This document shows positions 53,488-62,373 of a stretch of DNA of 64,000 nucleotides, in pieces (the first letter of the stretch is position 1; each line of letters begins with the position of its first letter). Source of the stretch: DASUPK01 sp963795665 (lineage in GTDB: Bacteria; Actinomycetota; Thermoleophilia; Solirubrobacterales; 70-9); contig CAWCIP010000013.1 of NCBI GenBank assembly GCA_963795665.1, forward strand, positions 1 through 64,000. The letters are read 5' to 3'. A model generated the notes under the pieces. The model had not been told where the DNA came from. It saw only the letters and a program-made list of their open reading frames with translations, and did no database searches. Position numbers and translations under genes: made by a program.

Positions 53488-53847
53488 ATGAGCACAAAGA
53501 CCAGTGACAGCGAAGTCAGCGCAGCCGAGCACCTGGAGGACGCGCTCGAGGACCTGAACACGGCCCGCCAGAGCGCCCAGGAGGAGCTTCGCTCCTCAAT
53601 CGATTCGGCGATCAGCCGGGCTCGCGAGGCCCTGGAGGATCTCCGCGCCGACACCGAGGAACGCGCCGAGAATCTGCGGACGCGGGCGAAGAATCAGGCC
53701 GCCGACTGGCAACAGACCCTCGAGGATGCGACCGAGGATGTTCGGCGCGAGCTCGGAGTCCGCGCGGTCCACGCGCAGCGCACCGAGGACGCACTGGACG
53801 CGATGGCCCATGAGATCAAGCAGCAGAAGAAGGAGGTCGCGGCCTGA
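53488..53847 (+). CDS. Charged coiled-coil protein
   Basis: 119 residues, almost wholly helical and charged (EDALEDLNTARQSAQEEL, SRAREALEDLRADTEERAE). No Cys, no membrane segment. Phasin-like or stress coiled-coil proteins look like this, but no family is recognised. Strong ribosome-binding site. It is followed at once by the response regulator, with which it probably shares an mRNA. Confidence 0.75.
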   Translation: MSTKTSDSEVSAAEHLEDALEDLNTARQSAQEELRSSIDSAISRAREALEDLRADTEERAENLRTRAKNQAADWQQTLEDATEDVRRELGVRAVHAQRTEDALDAMAHEIKQQKKEVAA

Positions 53848-53848
53848 G

Positions 53849-54535
53849 GTGACTACCGTGCCGGGTACCAACCTGATGCCCCCTGAGCAGAACGCCCCCA
53901 GCGAGGCTGGCACGATCGCGATCATCCTCGCCGACGATCACGAGATCGTCCGCGACGGCCTGCGGCGGATCGTCGAGGCCGAGGGGGACATGGAGGTCGT
54001 CGCCGAGGCGGGCGACGCCGAGTCGGCCCGCCGGCGCACCTCCGGCCTGAAGCCGGACGTGCTCGTGCTCGACCTCAACATGCCGGGCGAGCCGAGCCTC
54101 GCCACGATCCCTTCGATCCTGGAGGGGTCGCCCGACACGGCGATCGTCGTCCTCACGATGCAGGACGACCCGGCGTTCGCCCGGGAGGCCTTTCGCCTCG
54201 GGGCCAGGGCGTTCGTCGTCAAGCACGCCGCCGGCGCCGAGCTGGTGGACGCGATCCGGGCGGCATCGCGCGGCGAGACCTACATCAACCCCATGCTCGG
54301 GGCTCGCCTGGCGGCCGCGCCCGAGGGCCCGCCCGGCGGGCTCACCCCGCGCGAGATCGAGGTGCTCCGCATGGTCGCTGCCGGATACACGAATCCCGAG
54401 ATCGCCGAGAAGCTCGTGATCAGCATCCGGACGGTCGAGACACACCGAGCGGCGATACACCGCAAGCTGAACACGAGCAGCCGGGCGGAGGTCGTCGCGT
54501 TCGCCCGCGAGCACGGGCTGATCGAGGACCAGTAG
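53849..54535 (+). CDS. NarL/DosR-type response regulator
   Basis: About 228 residues. Receiver: IILADDHEIVRDGLRRIVEA (acidic pair), Asp in VLVLDLNMPGEPS, Thr in VVLTMQDD, Lys in AFVVKHAAGAEL. Output: LuxR helix-turn-helix LTPREIEVLRMVAAGYTNPE and ISIRTVETHRAAIHRKL. The start could be GTG 53849, GTG 53858 or ATG 53876; all precede the receiver. It converges on a GAF-GAF histidine kinase, its probable partner, as in DosR/DosS. It is the best local candidate to bind the CACGGAT element. Confidence 0.9.
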   Translation: MTTVPGTNLMPPEQNAPSEAGTIAIILADDHEIVRDGLRRIVEAEGDMEVVAEAGDAESARRRTSGLKPDVLVLDLNMPGEPSLATIPSILEGSPDTAIVVLTMQDDPAFAREAFRLGARAFVVKHAAGAELVDAIRAASRGETYINPMLGARLAAAPEGPPGGLTPREIEVLRMVAAGYTNPEIAEKLVISIRTVETHRAAIHRKLNTSSRAEVVAFAREHGLIEDQ

Positions 54536-54541
54536 GTCCGG

Positions 54542-56210
54542 CTAGGAACGCGGGGACGGCTCGACCGGCTCGGCTGTCAGGCCACCCGTCCCGGCCTGAT
54601 CGGGGAGCGAGACCTGCGCCCGGACCTCCGTTCCCCGTCCCGGAGCCGATTCGATCTCGAGCAGGCCGCCCGACAGCGTCACCCGCTCCTCCATCCCCAC
54701 CAGCCCGAAGCTCCGCTCCGCGGAATCGGGATCGAAGCCCTTGCCGTCGTCCGCGACCACCACGTCGACCTTCGCCCCCTCCCGGCTCACGGTCACGGAG
54801 ATGCGATCCGGCTCGCCGTGCTTGATCGCGTTGTTGGTCGCCTCCTGGACCAGCCGGTAGATGGTCGCCTCCAGCTCCGCGGGAAGGCGGGCAGGCCCCG
54901 CCTCGCCTGCGGCCAGATCGACGTCGACGTCGATCTCCACCCCGAACCTGACGCTCGACTGGCGCGCCAGCGCCTCGACGGCGGCACCGACGCCGAGCTC
55001 GTCCAGGGACGCGGGGCGCAATTCCGTGATCAGGCCCTGGAGGTTGCGGATGCCGCGGTCCACGTGCTCGATCGCGAGCCGGCGGGCATCGGCGCGAGAG
55101 CTCCGACCCCTCCGATGCCTCCATCAGGACCCGCAGCGCACCGAGCTCCTGCAGGGTTTCGTCATGTAGCTCGCGCGCCCAGCGATGGCGCTCGCGCTCC
55201 GAGGCCTCGAGCGAGAGCTGCAGCTTCTCGGCCTCGACCGCCTGCACCGTGACGATGGTGGTCGCCGCGCTGGCCGCAAAGGAGCTGAAGACGTGCTCAT
55301 CGTCCGCGTCGAAATGGCCCGTGCGCGACCCGATCGCCACCAGCAGTCCGCGCGGCCGGCGGCGGAGCTCGAGCGGCGAGACCAGGGTGGGCAGCCCGCG
55401 CAGATCGGGCACGTCGGCCTGAAGGTCGTTGAGCCACGTCTCTTCATCCGGCACCCGGCGACCCACGACCGCTTCGGGGCGCTCGCCCGCGGCGGCGACG
55501 ACCTCGAGCTCTGACCCATCCGAGAGGAGCACCATCGAGTTGATGGCCGCGACCACGCCCCGCCCCCGCTTTGCGATCAGCTCGAGGAGCTCGTCCAGCT
55601 CGATCGCACTCGAAACCGTACGGGCGATGTCCGAAGCCGCCTCCAACCCGCCAAGCGCCTTCTGGAGCTCGGCGGCCCGCCGGTCGAGGCCCTCATACAG
55701 GCGGGCGTTCTCGATCGCGACGCCGGACCAGGCCGCCAGCACGATGACGACCTGCTCGTCCGTCTCGTCGAACTCCACGCCCCCGCTCTTCTCGGTCAGA
55801 TACAGGTTGCCCCAGGCTTCGCCGCGCACCAGCACGGGGGTCCCGAGGAATGTCTGCATCGGGGGGTGGTTCGGCGGAAAGCCGTACGAGCGCTGGTGGG
55901 CTCCCACATCCTGGAGACGCAATGGGCGCGGGTTGCGGATCAGCTCGCCGAGCACGCCGCGGCCCCTGGGCAGTGGGCCGATCTCGCGGCGCGTCTGCTC
56001 ATCGATGCCGGAGTGCAGGAAGCGCTCGAGCCCGCTCTTCTCGCGGTCCAGGATCCCCAGTGCCGCGTACTTCGCGCCGGTCAGGTCGCGAGCGGCATCG
56101 ACAACCCTGCGAAGCAGGGTTTCCAGGTCCAACTCGGAGACGATCGCTCGCCCGACTTCGAGCAGCTGCCCGAGTCGCTCATCCGTGAGGTGAGGCTGAG
56201 GCTCGTTCAA
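54542..56210 (-). CDS. GAF-GAF sensor histidine kinase (DosS-like), one frameshift
   Basis: Two GAF domains (near residues 20-170 and 190-345) are followed by HisKA_3 (RHRWARELHDETLQELGALR, phospho-His near 358) and, after a one-base deletion near 55092, the HATPase (IYRLVQEATNNAIKHGEPDR, DDGKGFDPDS, GLVGMEERVTLSGG), ending at 54542. Both halves are well conserved, so an indel error is likely. The layout is that of mycobacterial DosS/DosT, which sense O2, NO and CO with heme in the first GAF; whether heme is bound here cannot be told. A TACCCT lies seven bases before the TTG start. Confidence 0.85.
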
Positions 56211-56224
56211 CCAATGGAGGGTAG

Positions 56225-57616
56225 CTAGGCGGACCGGCTCGGATGCGAAAACCCGTCAATCGGGGCAGCCGCTCGGTCAAGCAGGCCCTTCAGATCGGCT
56301 TCGATGCCGGCGGTGAGGACGTCGACGTCGGACGCGTGGTCCAGGTCGCCGGTGACGCCGAAGTAGAGCTCGCCGTCGTAGGAGAAGATCGCCACGACGA
56401 TGCGGATCGTGCCCACGATCGGCACGTACGGATACGACGCCAGCAGCTTGCGATCGAGCGTGTGCAGGGGGAGCTGCGGGCCGGGGACGTTCGTCGTCGC
56501 GGTGTCCATGTTGAGGCGCGCCGAGCGGGTCGCCACGCGGCTGCCGAGCGCCAGGAGCAGCGGCGGAGCGAAGCCCGAGAGCTGGGCAAGCGCGTCGCCG
56601 GCGACCGCCTGCTTCGAGGACTTGATCCCATCCATCTGCTCGCGCAGATTCGCGAGCCGCTCCGCCGGGTCCTCGATGCCGACCGGCAGCTTGGCGAACA
56701 CTGCGGAGACGCGATTGTTGTACTCGCCGCGCTCCCCCGGCGCCCGGACCGAGACGGGGACCATCGTGCGCACGACGCCGTCCGAGGCGATCGCCTCGCC
56801 ACGTTCCTCCAGCAGACGTCGGTAGCCGCCGGCGATCAGGGTCAGCACCACGTCGTTGACGGTGCCCCCGAGCCCCGACCTGACCTCCTTGACGGCGGCG
56901 AGCGAGACGTTCGCCCAGCTCCAGACGCGGTGAGGGCCGATCGCGCCGGTCAGCGACGACGTCGCGGGCCGCATCGCCGGCGCGGCGGCGGCGAGCGCGC
57001 GCGCTCCGCCGGCCACGGCGCGCAGGACCTCGGTCGGCGCCCGCAGGGCGAAGCGGAGCTGGGCCGCCGGGTCGCGCACCCGGTGGCGTGCGCTGTAGGC
57101 GATCAGCTCGAGCCCCGAGGGCTCCGGCTCGGGCAGCCAGACCTCTCCGTTCGACGGCCCGGGGCTCTCGCCGAACATCAGGGACATCATGTCCGTGGCG
57201 GCGACCCCGTCGACCATGCAGTGGTGGACCTTGGAGAGCAGCGCCCAGCGATCGTCCTCGAGCCCCTGCACCATCCAGATCTCCCAGAGCGGCTTCGAGC
57301 GATCCAGGTGCTGGGAGAAGACGCGCGCGGCGGTCGCCCTCAGCTGCTTCTCCGTGCCCGGCGAGGGAACCGCGCTGTGCCGCAGGTGGTAGTCGATGTT
57401 GAAGTGTGGATCGTCGACCCAGACGGGCTCGCCCAGGCCGAGGGGGACGAAGCGAACCTTCTGCCGGTACCGCGGCGTCAGATGGAGCTTGCCCTGGACC
57501 ATCGCGCGCAGATCCTCGAACGGCGGCGGCGGTCCCTCGAAGATGCTGACGCCGCCGATGTGCATCGGGGTCACGTCGTTCTCGACGTGCAGGAACATCG
57601 CGTCCTGCGGGCTCAT
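56225..57616 (-). CDS. Wax ester synthase / diacylglycerol acyltransferase, second copy
   Basis: 463 residues. Catalytic motif in SKVHHCMVDGVAATDMMSLM near 135; further motifs VWSWANVSLAAVKEV, TVNDVVLTLIAGGYRRLL, VVRTMVPVSVRAPGE and TTNVPGPQLPLHT. Makes triacylglycerol or wax ester from acyl-CoA. It overlaps the lipase gene upstream by four bases, so making and mobilising neutral lipid may be co-regulated. Only about a third of residues match the 15940 copy by eye, so it is an old paralogue. Confidence 0.92.
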   Translation of the reverse strand: MSPQDAMFLHVENDVTPMHIGGVSIFEGPPPPFEDLRAMVQGKLHLTPRYRQKVRFVPLGLGEPVWVDDPHFNIDYHLRHSAVPSPGTEKQLRATAARVFSQHLDRSKPLWEIWMVQGLEDDRWALLSKVHHCMVDGVAATDMMSLMFGESPGPSNGEVWLPEPEPSGLELIAYSARHRVRDPAAQLRFALRAPTEVLRAVAGGARALAAAAPAMRPATSSLTGAIGPHRVWSWANVSLAAVKEVRSGLGGTVNDVVLTLIAGGYRRLLEERGEAIASDGVVRTMVPVSVRAPGERGEYNNRVSAVFAKLPVGIEDPAERLANLREQMDGIKSSKQAVAGDALAQLSGFAPPLLLALGSRVATRSARLNMDTATTNVPGPQLPLHTLDRKLLASYPYVPIVGTIRIVVAIFSYDGELYFGVTGDLDHASDVDVLTAGIEADLKGLLDRAAAPIDGFSHPSRSA

Positions 57617-58329
57617 CGACTGGATGTCGCGACCTCCGTCCGGTCTAGCAGGCTCTCGAGCTCTCGGTAGACCGAGGGGTTAACGGCCATGCCGATGTGG
57701 CTTCCGTCGACCTCCACGCAATCGGCGTGCGGATCCAGGCAGGCACGCCAGTCCACGATCCCGTCGCTGCGCGAGTGCACCGCGAGCGCCGGCATGCCCG
57801 GTTCGAGCGGGGCGACGAGCGACGTCCGGAATTCCGCGCAACAGACACCGTCCATGCAGTCGGTCGAGAACACCCCCGGCAGGCCGAGGTCGCCGAGACG
57901 CGCCACCGAGCGAACCGTGCGCATCACGGAAGGCGACACCGCCAGCGGGTCGAGGACCGGCGAACCGAGTGTCACCAGTGCCCCGACGGACTCCGGGTTT
58001 CGGGCGGCCAGCGCGCGCGCCAGGGTCCCGCCCCGGCTCTGCCCGATGACGATCGCCGGACCGTCGAGGTCCCCAAGCGTGTCCTCGAGCCGGCTGAGCT
58101 CGCGGCCCGCGCAGCCGACGTTGATCAGCATGCCGCTGCCGCGCACCCGATGGCCGCGTCGTCGCAGCCACCCGGCGAGCACCGTCAGCGACGCGTCCCC
58201 TGCCATGAAGCCCGGGATCAGCAGGACGGGCTGTGGCTCGACCACGGGCTCCACGCCATGGAAACGGCGATCCGCCAGCAGCCTCGCCAGCTCCAGCCAG
58301 TACCGCAGCTCACCGCGAACCGCCGCCAC
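57613..58329 (-). CDS. Alpha/beta hydrolase, lipase-like
   Basis: About 238 residues from GTG 58329. VLLIPGFMAGDASLTVLAGW gives the oxyanion strand, VIGQSRGGTLARALAARNPE the nucleophile Ser (G-x-S-x-G), SRSDGIVDWRACLDP the Asp region and VDGSHIGMAVNP the His. No signal peptide. Esters or lipids are likely substrates. It starts 12 bases after the VOC gene and overlaps the WS/DGAT gene. Confidence 0.83.
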   Translation of the reverse strand: MAAVRGELRYWLELARLLADRRFHGVEPVVEPQPVLLIPGFMAGDASLTVLAGWLRRRGHRVRGSGMLINVGCAGRELSRLEDTLGDLDGPAIVIGQSRGGTLARALAARNPESVGALVTLGSPVLDPLAVSPSVMRTVRSVARLGDLGLPGVFSTDCMDGVCCAEFRTSLVAPLEPGMPALAVHSRSDGIVDWRACLDPHADCVEVDGSHIGMAVNPSVYRELESLLDRTEVATSSR

Positions 58330-58340
58330 CCTTGAGGAGG

Positions 58341-58721
58341 TTAGTCCTCCCGCAGGATCCGGTCTTTCGACTGCCAGAAGGCGACCTCGCCCCCGTCGGG
58401 CGTCGCGACCACGCTGCGCCAGCCGTCGGGTCCCTCGCGAGGCCCGAGCAGAATCGCTCCCCCGAGGTCGCGAGCACGATCCGTGGTCGAACCGACGTCC
58501 GGCACCTGGACATAGGGCAGCCAGAGCGGCTGGTGGGCGGCGCACTCGACTACCCCTCCCCCCACTCTGTCGCCCATGCCGAGGGCAAGGTAGGAGCCGT
58601 CCCCCGCGTGGATGCGCTCCGGCCGCCAGCCGAACAGCTCCCGGTAGAACGAGACCGCGCCCGCCAGATCGCCGGTGTGGAGCTCCAGGTGAATCACAGG
58701 GTTGGCGGAACGCGCATTCAT
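58341..58721 (-). CDS. VOC-family (glyoxalase-like) protein
   Basis: 126 residues forming two beta-alpha-beta-beta-beta units: PVIHLELHTGDLAGAVSFYRELFGW and PYVQVPDVGSTTDRARDLGG ... VVATPDGGEVAFWQ. The family includes glyoxalases, dioxygenases and resistance proteins; metal ligands may be His in HLELH and Glu near the end. No substrate can be assigned. Confidence 0.83.
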   Translation of the reverse strand: MNARSANPVIHLELHTGDLAGAVSFYRELFGWRPERIHAGDGSYLALGMGDRVGGGVVECAAHQPLWLPYVQVPDVGSTTDRARDLGGAILLGPREGPDGWRSVVATPDGGEVAFWQSKDRILRED

Positions 58722-58811
58722 TCCCTGCCAGATAGACCGACCGCGGCGCGGAAATTCATCGGTTCGGCGATGAGTTCCGAAGCTCTCGTCCGTCTACTCT
58801 CCATAGACGGG

Positions 58812-59927
58812 ATGAGCACCACGCCGACAGAGTCGACTGTGGAGCAGAGAGAGCTGCTCGAGACTGCCCGGAAGGGCAGCGAGGACGCCTACGCGCAGCT
58901 GGTCGAGCCCCACCGCTCCGAGCTCCAGGCCCACTGCTACCGGATGCTGGGCTCGGTTCAGGACGCCGAGGACGCCCTGCAGGAGGCGCTGGTCCGCGCC
59001 TGGCGCGGCCTCGACAAGTTCGAGGGCCGCAGCTCGCTGCGCTCGTGGCTCTACCGGATCGCCACCAACACCTCCCTGGATGCCATCGAGCGCCGGCCGA
59101 AGCGAATCCTCCCGATCGACTACGGCCCGCCCGCCGATCCGCACGGCGGGGTCGGCGAGCCGCTCGTCGAGTCGGTCTGGATCGAGCCGTACCCGGACGA
59201 GACGCTCGGGATCGAGGACGGGTACGCCTCGCCCGACGCCCGCTACGAGCAGCGCGAGTCGGTGGAGCTCGCCTTCGTCGCCGCCCTTCAGCTGCTGCCC
59301 GCCAACCAGCGCGCGGTCCTGATCCTGCGGGAGGTGCTCGGCTTCTCCGCGCAGGAGACGGCGGACGCGCTCGATACCAGCGTCGCATCGGTGAACAGCG
59401 CCCTGCAGCGAGCCCGGGCCACGATCGAGAAGAGGCTTCCCGAGCAGAGCCAGCAGGAGACGCTGCGCTCACTCGGCGACGAGAGGCTGCGCGAGCTGGT
59501 CGAGCAGTACGCGGACGCCTGGGAGCGCAACGACGTCGACACCGTCGTCTCGATGCTCGCCGAGGACGCCGCCTTCACGATGCCTCCGATGGCACGCTGG
59601 TTCCAGGGCCACGACGGGATCCGCGGCTTCCTGGAGAAGTGGTCGATGCTCCCCGATTGGGGCTGGAAGTCGATCCCGACGACGGCCAACGGGCAGCCGG
59701 CGCTCGCCTTCTACAGCTGGGACGAGGAGAAGCAGGCGCGGGTCCCGTTCGCGGTCAACGTGCTCACCTTCGAGGGCGACAAGATCAAGGAGGTCGACGC
59801 CTTCATCCTCCGTGGCTCGCAGGACCCGGACCCCGAGGTCCAGGCGCGCACGCCCGAGCAGCCGGCCGACTACGAGAAGCTGGCCAAGGCCTATGGCCGG
59901 TTCGGGCTGCCTGCTAGTTTGGATTGA
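58812..59927 (+). CDS. ECF sigma factor with C-terminal SnoaL-like domain
   Basis: 371 residues. Sigma2 region YRMLGSVQDAEDALQEALVRAW near 45, sigma4 region LPANQRAVLILREVLGFSAQETADAL near 165, then an NTF2/SnoaL-like domain (LVEQYADAWERNDVDTVVSM; RWFQGHDGIRGFLEKW). This is the SigG/ECF41-like design in which the C-terminal domain controls the sigma factor instead of an anti-sigma protein. An in-frame ATG at 58770 would add 14 residues. A DNA repair or envelope role cannot be inferred from context. Confidence 0.88.
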   Translation: MSTTPTESTVEQRELLETARKGSEDAYAQLVEPHRSELQAHCYRMLGSVQDAEDALQEALVRAWRGLDKFEGRSSLRSWLYRIATNTSLDAIERRPKRILPIDYGPPADPHGGVGEPLVESVWIEPYPDETLGIEDGYASPDARYEQRESVELAFVAALQLLPANQRAVLILREVLGFSAQETADALDTSVASVNSALQRARATIEKRLPEQSQQETLRSLGDERLRELVEQYADAWERNDVDTVVSMLAEDAAFTMPPMARWFQGHDGIRGFLEKWSMLPDWGWKSIPTTANGQPALAFYSWDEEKQARVPFAVNVLTFEGDKIKEVDAFILRGSQDPDPEVQARTPEQPADYEKLAKAYGRFGLPASLD

Positions 59928-59948
59928 GGAGCCAACTTCGGCCGCTTC

Positions 59949-59979
59949 TTGACTTCGAGCGCGGTCGAACTTGTACAAA
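59949..59979 (+). promoter_or_regulatory. Possible promoter of the MFS exporter
   Basis: TTGACT (59949) is followed after 19 bases by TACAAA (59974), a stretched -35/-10 pair. The gene has a leader with CAGGAGG before its ATG at 60057. Nothing else is seen in 59928-60056. Confidence 0.35.
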
Positions 59980-60056
59980 GAACCGATGAGTTTCAGGGGG
60001 GTCGGCGGTCGTAACTGGAAACGATCCCTTCGAGTGGCAGCAGGAGGCCATTCCAG

Positions 60057-61586
60057 ATGACGCAGGCACAGGGTGGAACCCAGCTTCAGGAACAGCAGAC
60101 AGAGGCGATGAGCGACCGGTCCCGGTGGATCGCGCTCTACGTCCTCTGCGCGGGGATGCTGATGATCGTTCTCGACATCACCGTCGTGAACGTCGCGCTG
60201 CCCTCGATCAAGGACGATCTCGGCTTCGACCAGTCGAGCCTGGCCTGGGTCGTCAACGCCTACCTGATCACCTTCGGCGGACTGCTCCTGCTGGCCGGCC
60301 GGCTCGGCGACCTGATCGGCCGCCGGACGATCTTCCTCTGGGGCCTTGCGGTCTTCGTTGGGGCCTCGATCCTCTGCGGCGCCTCACAGAGCGAGGGGAT
60401 GCTGATCGGCGCGCGCCTGTTGCAGGGAATCGGCGGCGCCATGACCTCCGCGGTCATCCTCGGCATGATCGTGACGATGTTCCCCCAGCCTGGCGAGCAG
60501 GCGAAGGCGGTCGGCATCTACGCGTTCGTCGCCTCGGCCGGCGGCGCGGTCGGCCTGCTGATCGGCGGCGTGATCACCCAGGTGATCAGCTGGCACTGGA
60601 TCTTCTTCGTCAACGCGCCGATCGGGCTCGCCACGGCGATCTGGGCCCGGCGCCTGCTCGAGAACGACAAGGGCATCGGCTTCCGCGAAGGCGCCGACCT
60701 GCTTGGCGCCGTGCTGATCACCGCTTCGCTCATGCTCGGCGTTTACACGATCGTCGAGCCGGCCGCCAAGGACGGCTGGGGCGCATCGACGACGCTGCTG
60801 CTGGGCGCCGGCTCGCTGGTCCTGGGCGCGCTCTTCATCGCCCGCGAGGCGACCGCGAAGACGCCGCTGATTCCCCTGCGGATCTTCCGCTCCCGCAACG
60901 TGAGCGGTGCCAACACCGTCCAGATCCTGACCGTGGCCGGGATGTTCGGGATGTTCTTCATGGGCTCGCTCTACCTGCAGCAGGTGCAGGGATACGACGC
61001 CCTTCAGATCGGGCTGGCGTTTCTCCCGGTGACGATCATCATGGGGACCCTCACGGGCCGGTTCTCCGAGCCGCTGATCATGCGCTTCGGCGCCAGAACG
61101 CTGCTCTTCCCGGGCCTCGCCCTGGTGGCCGCCGGCCTGATCTACTTCACGCGGGCGCCGGTGGACGCCAACTACTGGACCGACGTCTTCCCCGTCCTGG
61201 TCCTGCTGGGCACCGGAATCGGCGTCTCCTTCCCGGCGCTGATGACCATCGCGATGTCGGGTGCGACGAGGGGGGATGCGGGACTCGCCTCTGGCCTGGT
61301 CAACACCTCCGCCCAGGTCGGCGGTGCGATCGGCCTGGCGGTCCTGGCGACGCTGTCGACGTCGCGCAGCAATTCGCTCGAGGACGCAGGTCACTCCACG
61401 GCCTCCGCCCTGACCAGCGGTTACCACCTCGCGTTCTGGGTCGCCGCCGGTCTCGTGATCGCGGCGATCGGCGTCGCGGCAGTGGTGATCCAGCCAGAGA
61501 AGAAGGCCGCCGAGCAGTTCGCCGGCGACGAGATGCCTGAGGAGCTGGCGCAGTCCCAGGATGCCGCGTACTCCGAGGCCGCTTGA
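60057..61586 (+). CDS. MFS drug exporter, DHA2 (EmrB/QacA) family
   Basis: 509 residues with 14 hydrophobic helices. Motif D1 region LDITVVNVALPSIKDDLGF near 38, motif A GRLGDLIGRRTIFLWG near 81, motif C-like ASAGGAVGLLIGGVI near 160. The family exports drugs and other organic compounds by proton antiport. CAGGAGG precedes the ATG. It stands alone; a hairpin follows. Confidence 0.9.
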   Translation: MTQAQGGTQLQEQQTEAMSDRSRWIALYVLCAGMLMIVLDITVVNVALPSIKDDLGFDQSSLAWVVNAYLITFGGLLLLAGRLGDLIGRRTIFLWGLAVFVGASILCGASQSEGMLIGARLLQGIGGAMTSAVILGMIVTMFPQPGEQAKAVGIYAFVASAGGAVGLLIGGVITQVISWHWIFFVNAPIGLATAIWARRLLENDKGIGFREGADLLGAVLITASLMLGVYTIVEPAAKDGWGASTTLLLGAGSLVLGALFIAREATAKTPLIPLRIFRSRNVSGANTVQILTVAGMFGMFFMGSLYLQQVQGYDALQIGLAFLPVTIIMGTLTGRFSEPLIMRFGARTLLFPGLALVAAGLIYFTRAPVDANYWTDVFPVLVLLGTGIGVSFPALMTIAMSGATRGDAGLASGLVNTSAQVGGAIGLAVLATLSTSRSNSLEDAGHSTASALTSGYHLAFWVAAGLVIAAIGVAAVVIQPEKKAAEQFAGDEMPEELAQSQDAAYSEAA

Positions 61587-61653
61587 TGATCGAGCTCGGA
61601 CCCGTGTGCGACCGGGGCGCGCATGGCCGAGCAGGTCAAGGACGCAGGGCGAA

Positions 61654-61674
61654 GCCTTTGGTGGTGCCAAAGGC
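61654..61674 (+). terminator. Hairpin after the MFS gene
   Basis: GCCTTTGG, loop TGGTG, CCAAAGGC: an eight-base-pair perfect stem 67 bases after the stop. The flanks carry a short direct repeat (AGGACGCAGG at about 61640 and 61682). No gene is seen in 61587-61748. Confidence 0.55.
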
Positions 61675-61748
61675 GAGCCCGAGGACGCAGGATGCGAAGC
61701 GCCAGGCGCGTCATCCGGGCGTGCGTGGGTCCGGGATCGGTCATCTAG

Positions 61749-62126
61749 TTGGACGAGGCCGTCGAACGCGCCCTCGAGAACGATCGAACGATCGACATCA
61801 CCACCACGGGGCGCCGCAGCGGGAAGCCGCGGCGCCTCGAGATCTGGCGCTACCGCTACGACGGCAGGACGTTCCTGAGCGGATCGCCGGGAAAGCGAGA
61901 CTGGTACGCCAACCTCGAGGAGAACCCGGAGTTCACCTTCCACCTCAAGGGCAGCGCCCAGGCGGACCTGGCCGCCGTCGCCCGTCCGATCACCGACGAG
62001 GGGGAGCGCCGCGAGGTGATCGCCGGAATCCTCGAGGACCTGGGACGGGGTTCCGGGAGCCTCGAGGAGTGGGTTGAGAGCAGCCCGCTGGCCGAGGTCG
62101 AGTTTCCAGAGGAGCCACCGGGATAA
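61749..62126 (+). CDS. Deazaflavin-dependent nitroreductase-family protein (DUF385-like)
   Basis: 125 residues from TTG. The F420/FMN-binding family motif is DITTTGRRSGKPRRLEIW near 16 with FLSGSPGKRDWYANLEENPE near 42. Actinobacterial members use F420H2 to reduce quinones or nitro compounds (Ddn-like). Cytoplasmic or membrane-associated. No upstream ribosome-binding site is clear, and the start may be leaderless. Confidence 0.8.
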   Translation: MDEAVERALENDRTIDITTTGRRSGKPRRLEIWRYRYDGRTFLSGSPGKRDWYANLEENPEFTFHLKGSAQADLAAVARPITDEGERREVIAGILEDLGRGSGSLEEWVESSPLAEVEFPEEPPG

Positions 62127-62129
62127 GGT
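62124..62129 (+). promoter_or_regulatory. -10 hexamer of a leaderless promoter (lipoprotein)
   Basis: TAAGGT ends six bases before the GTG at 62136, and the sequence between (TGGGCC) resembles that at the CBS gene (TGGGAC). It lies in the end of the upstream gene. Confidence 0.45.
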
Positions 62130-62135
62130 TGGGCC

Positions 62136-62372
62136 GTGAGGTCCGTACCCGAGGCGGGAAGGCGGCGACTGCTGCCGCTGTTGCTGGCAACGGCGGCGCT
62201 GGTTGTGCTGGCGGCCGCCGGATGCGGCGAGAAGTCGGAGCCCGCTGTCCACCCACCGACCACGGCGGCCACGGCGACGACCGCGCCGACCACCCCCGCG
62301 CCGACCACGGCGACCACGGCGACGAAGCCCACCCCCACTCCCACCGCCCCGGTCCCGAAAACGACTCCCTAG
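62136..62372 (+). CDS. Small Thr/Pro-rich lipoprotein
   Basis: 78 residues. Basic start RSVPEAGRRRLLP, hydrophobic LLLATAALVVLAAAGC with the lipobox Cys near residue 30, then a Thr/Pro/Ala-rich mature part that is likely extended and perhaps glycosylated. Function unknown. It ends one base before the convergent kinase gene stop. Confidence 0.75.
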   Translation: MRSVPEAGRRRLLPLLLATAALVVLAAAGCGEKSEPAVHPPTTAATATTAPTTPAPTTATTATKPTPTPTAPVPKTTP

Positions 62373-62373
62373 T

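Noticed and set aside
60384..62252. 622-codon open frame on the minus strand opposite the MFS gene
   Set aside because: Low-complexity Arg/Gly/Asp-rich text without domain; the plus strand encodes a full 14-helix transporter.
62251..62345. Short tandem repeat of ACCACGGCG-like units
   Set aside because: It codes for the Thr/Pro/Ala-rich part of the lipoprotein; not a separate repeat element or CRISPR.
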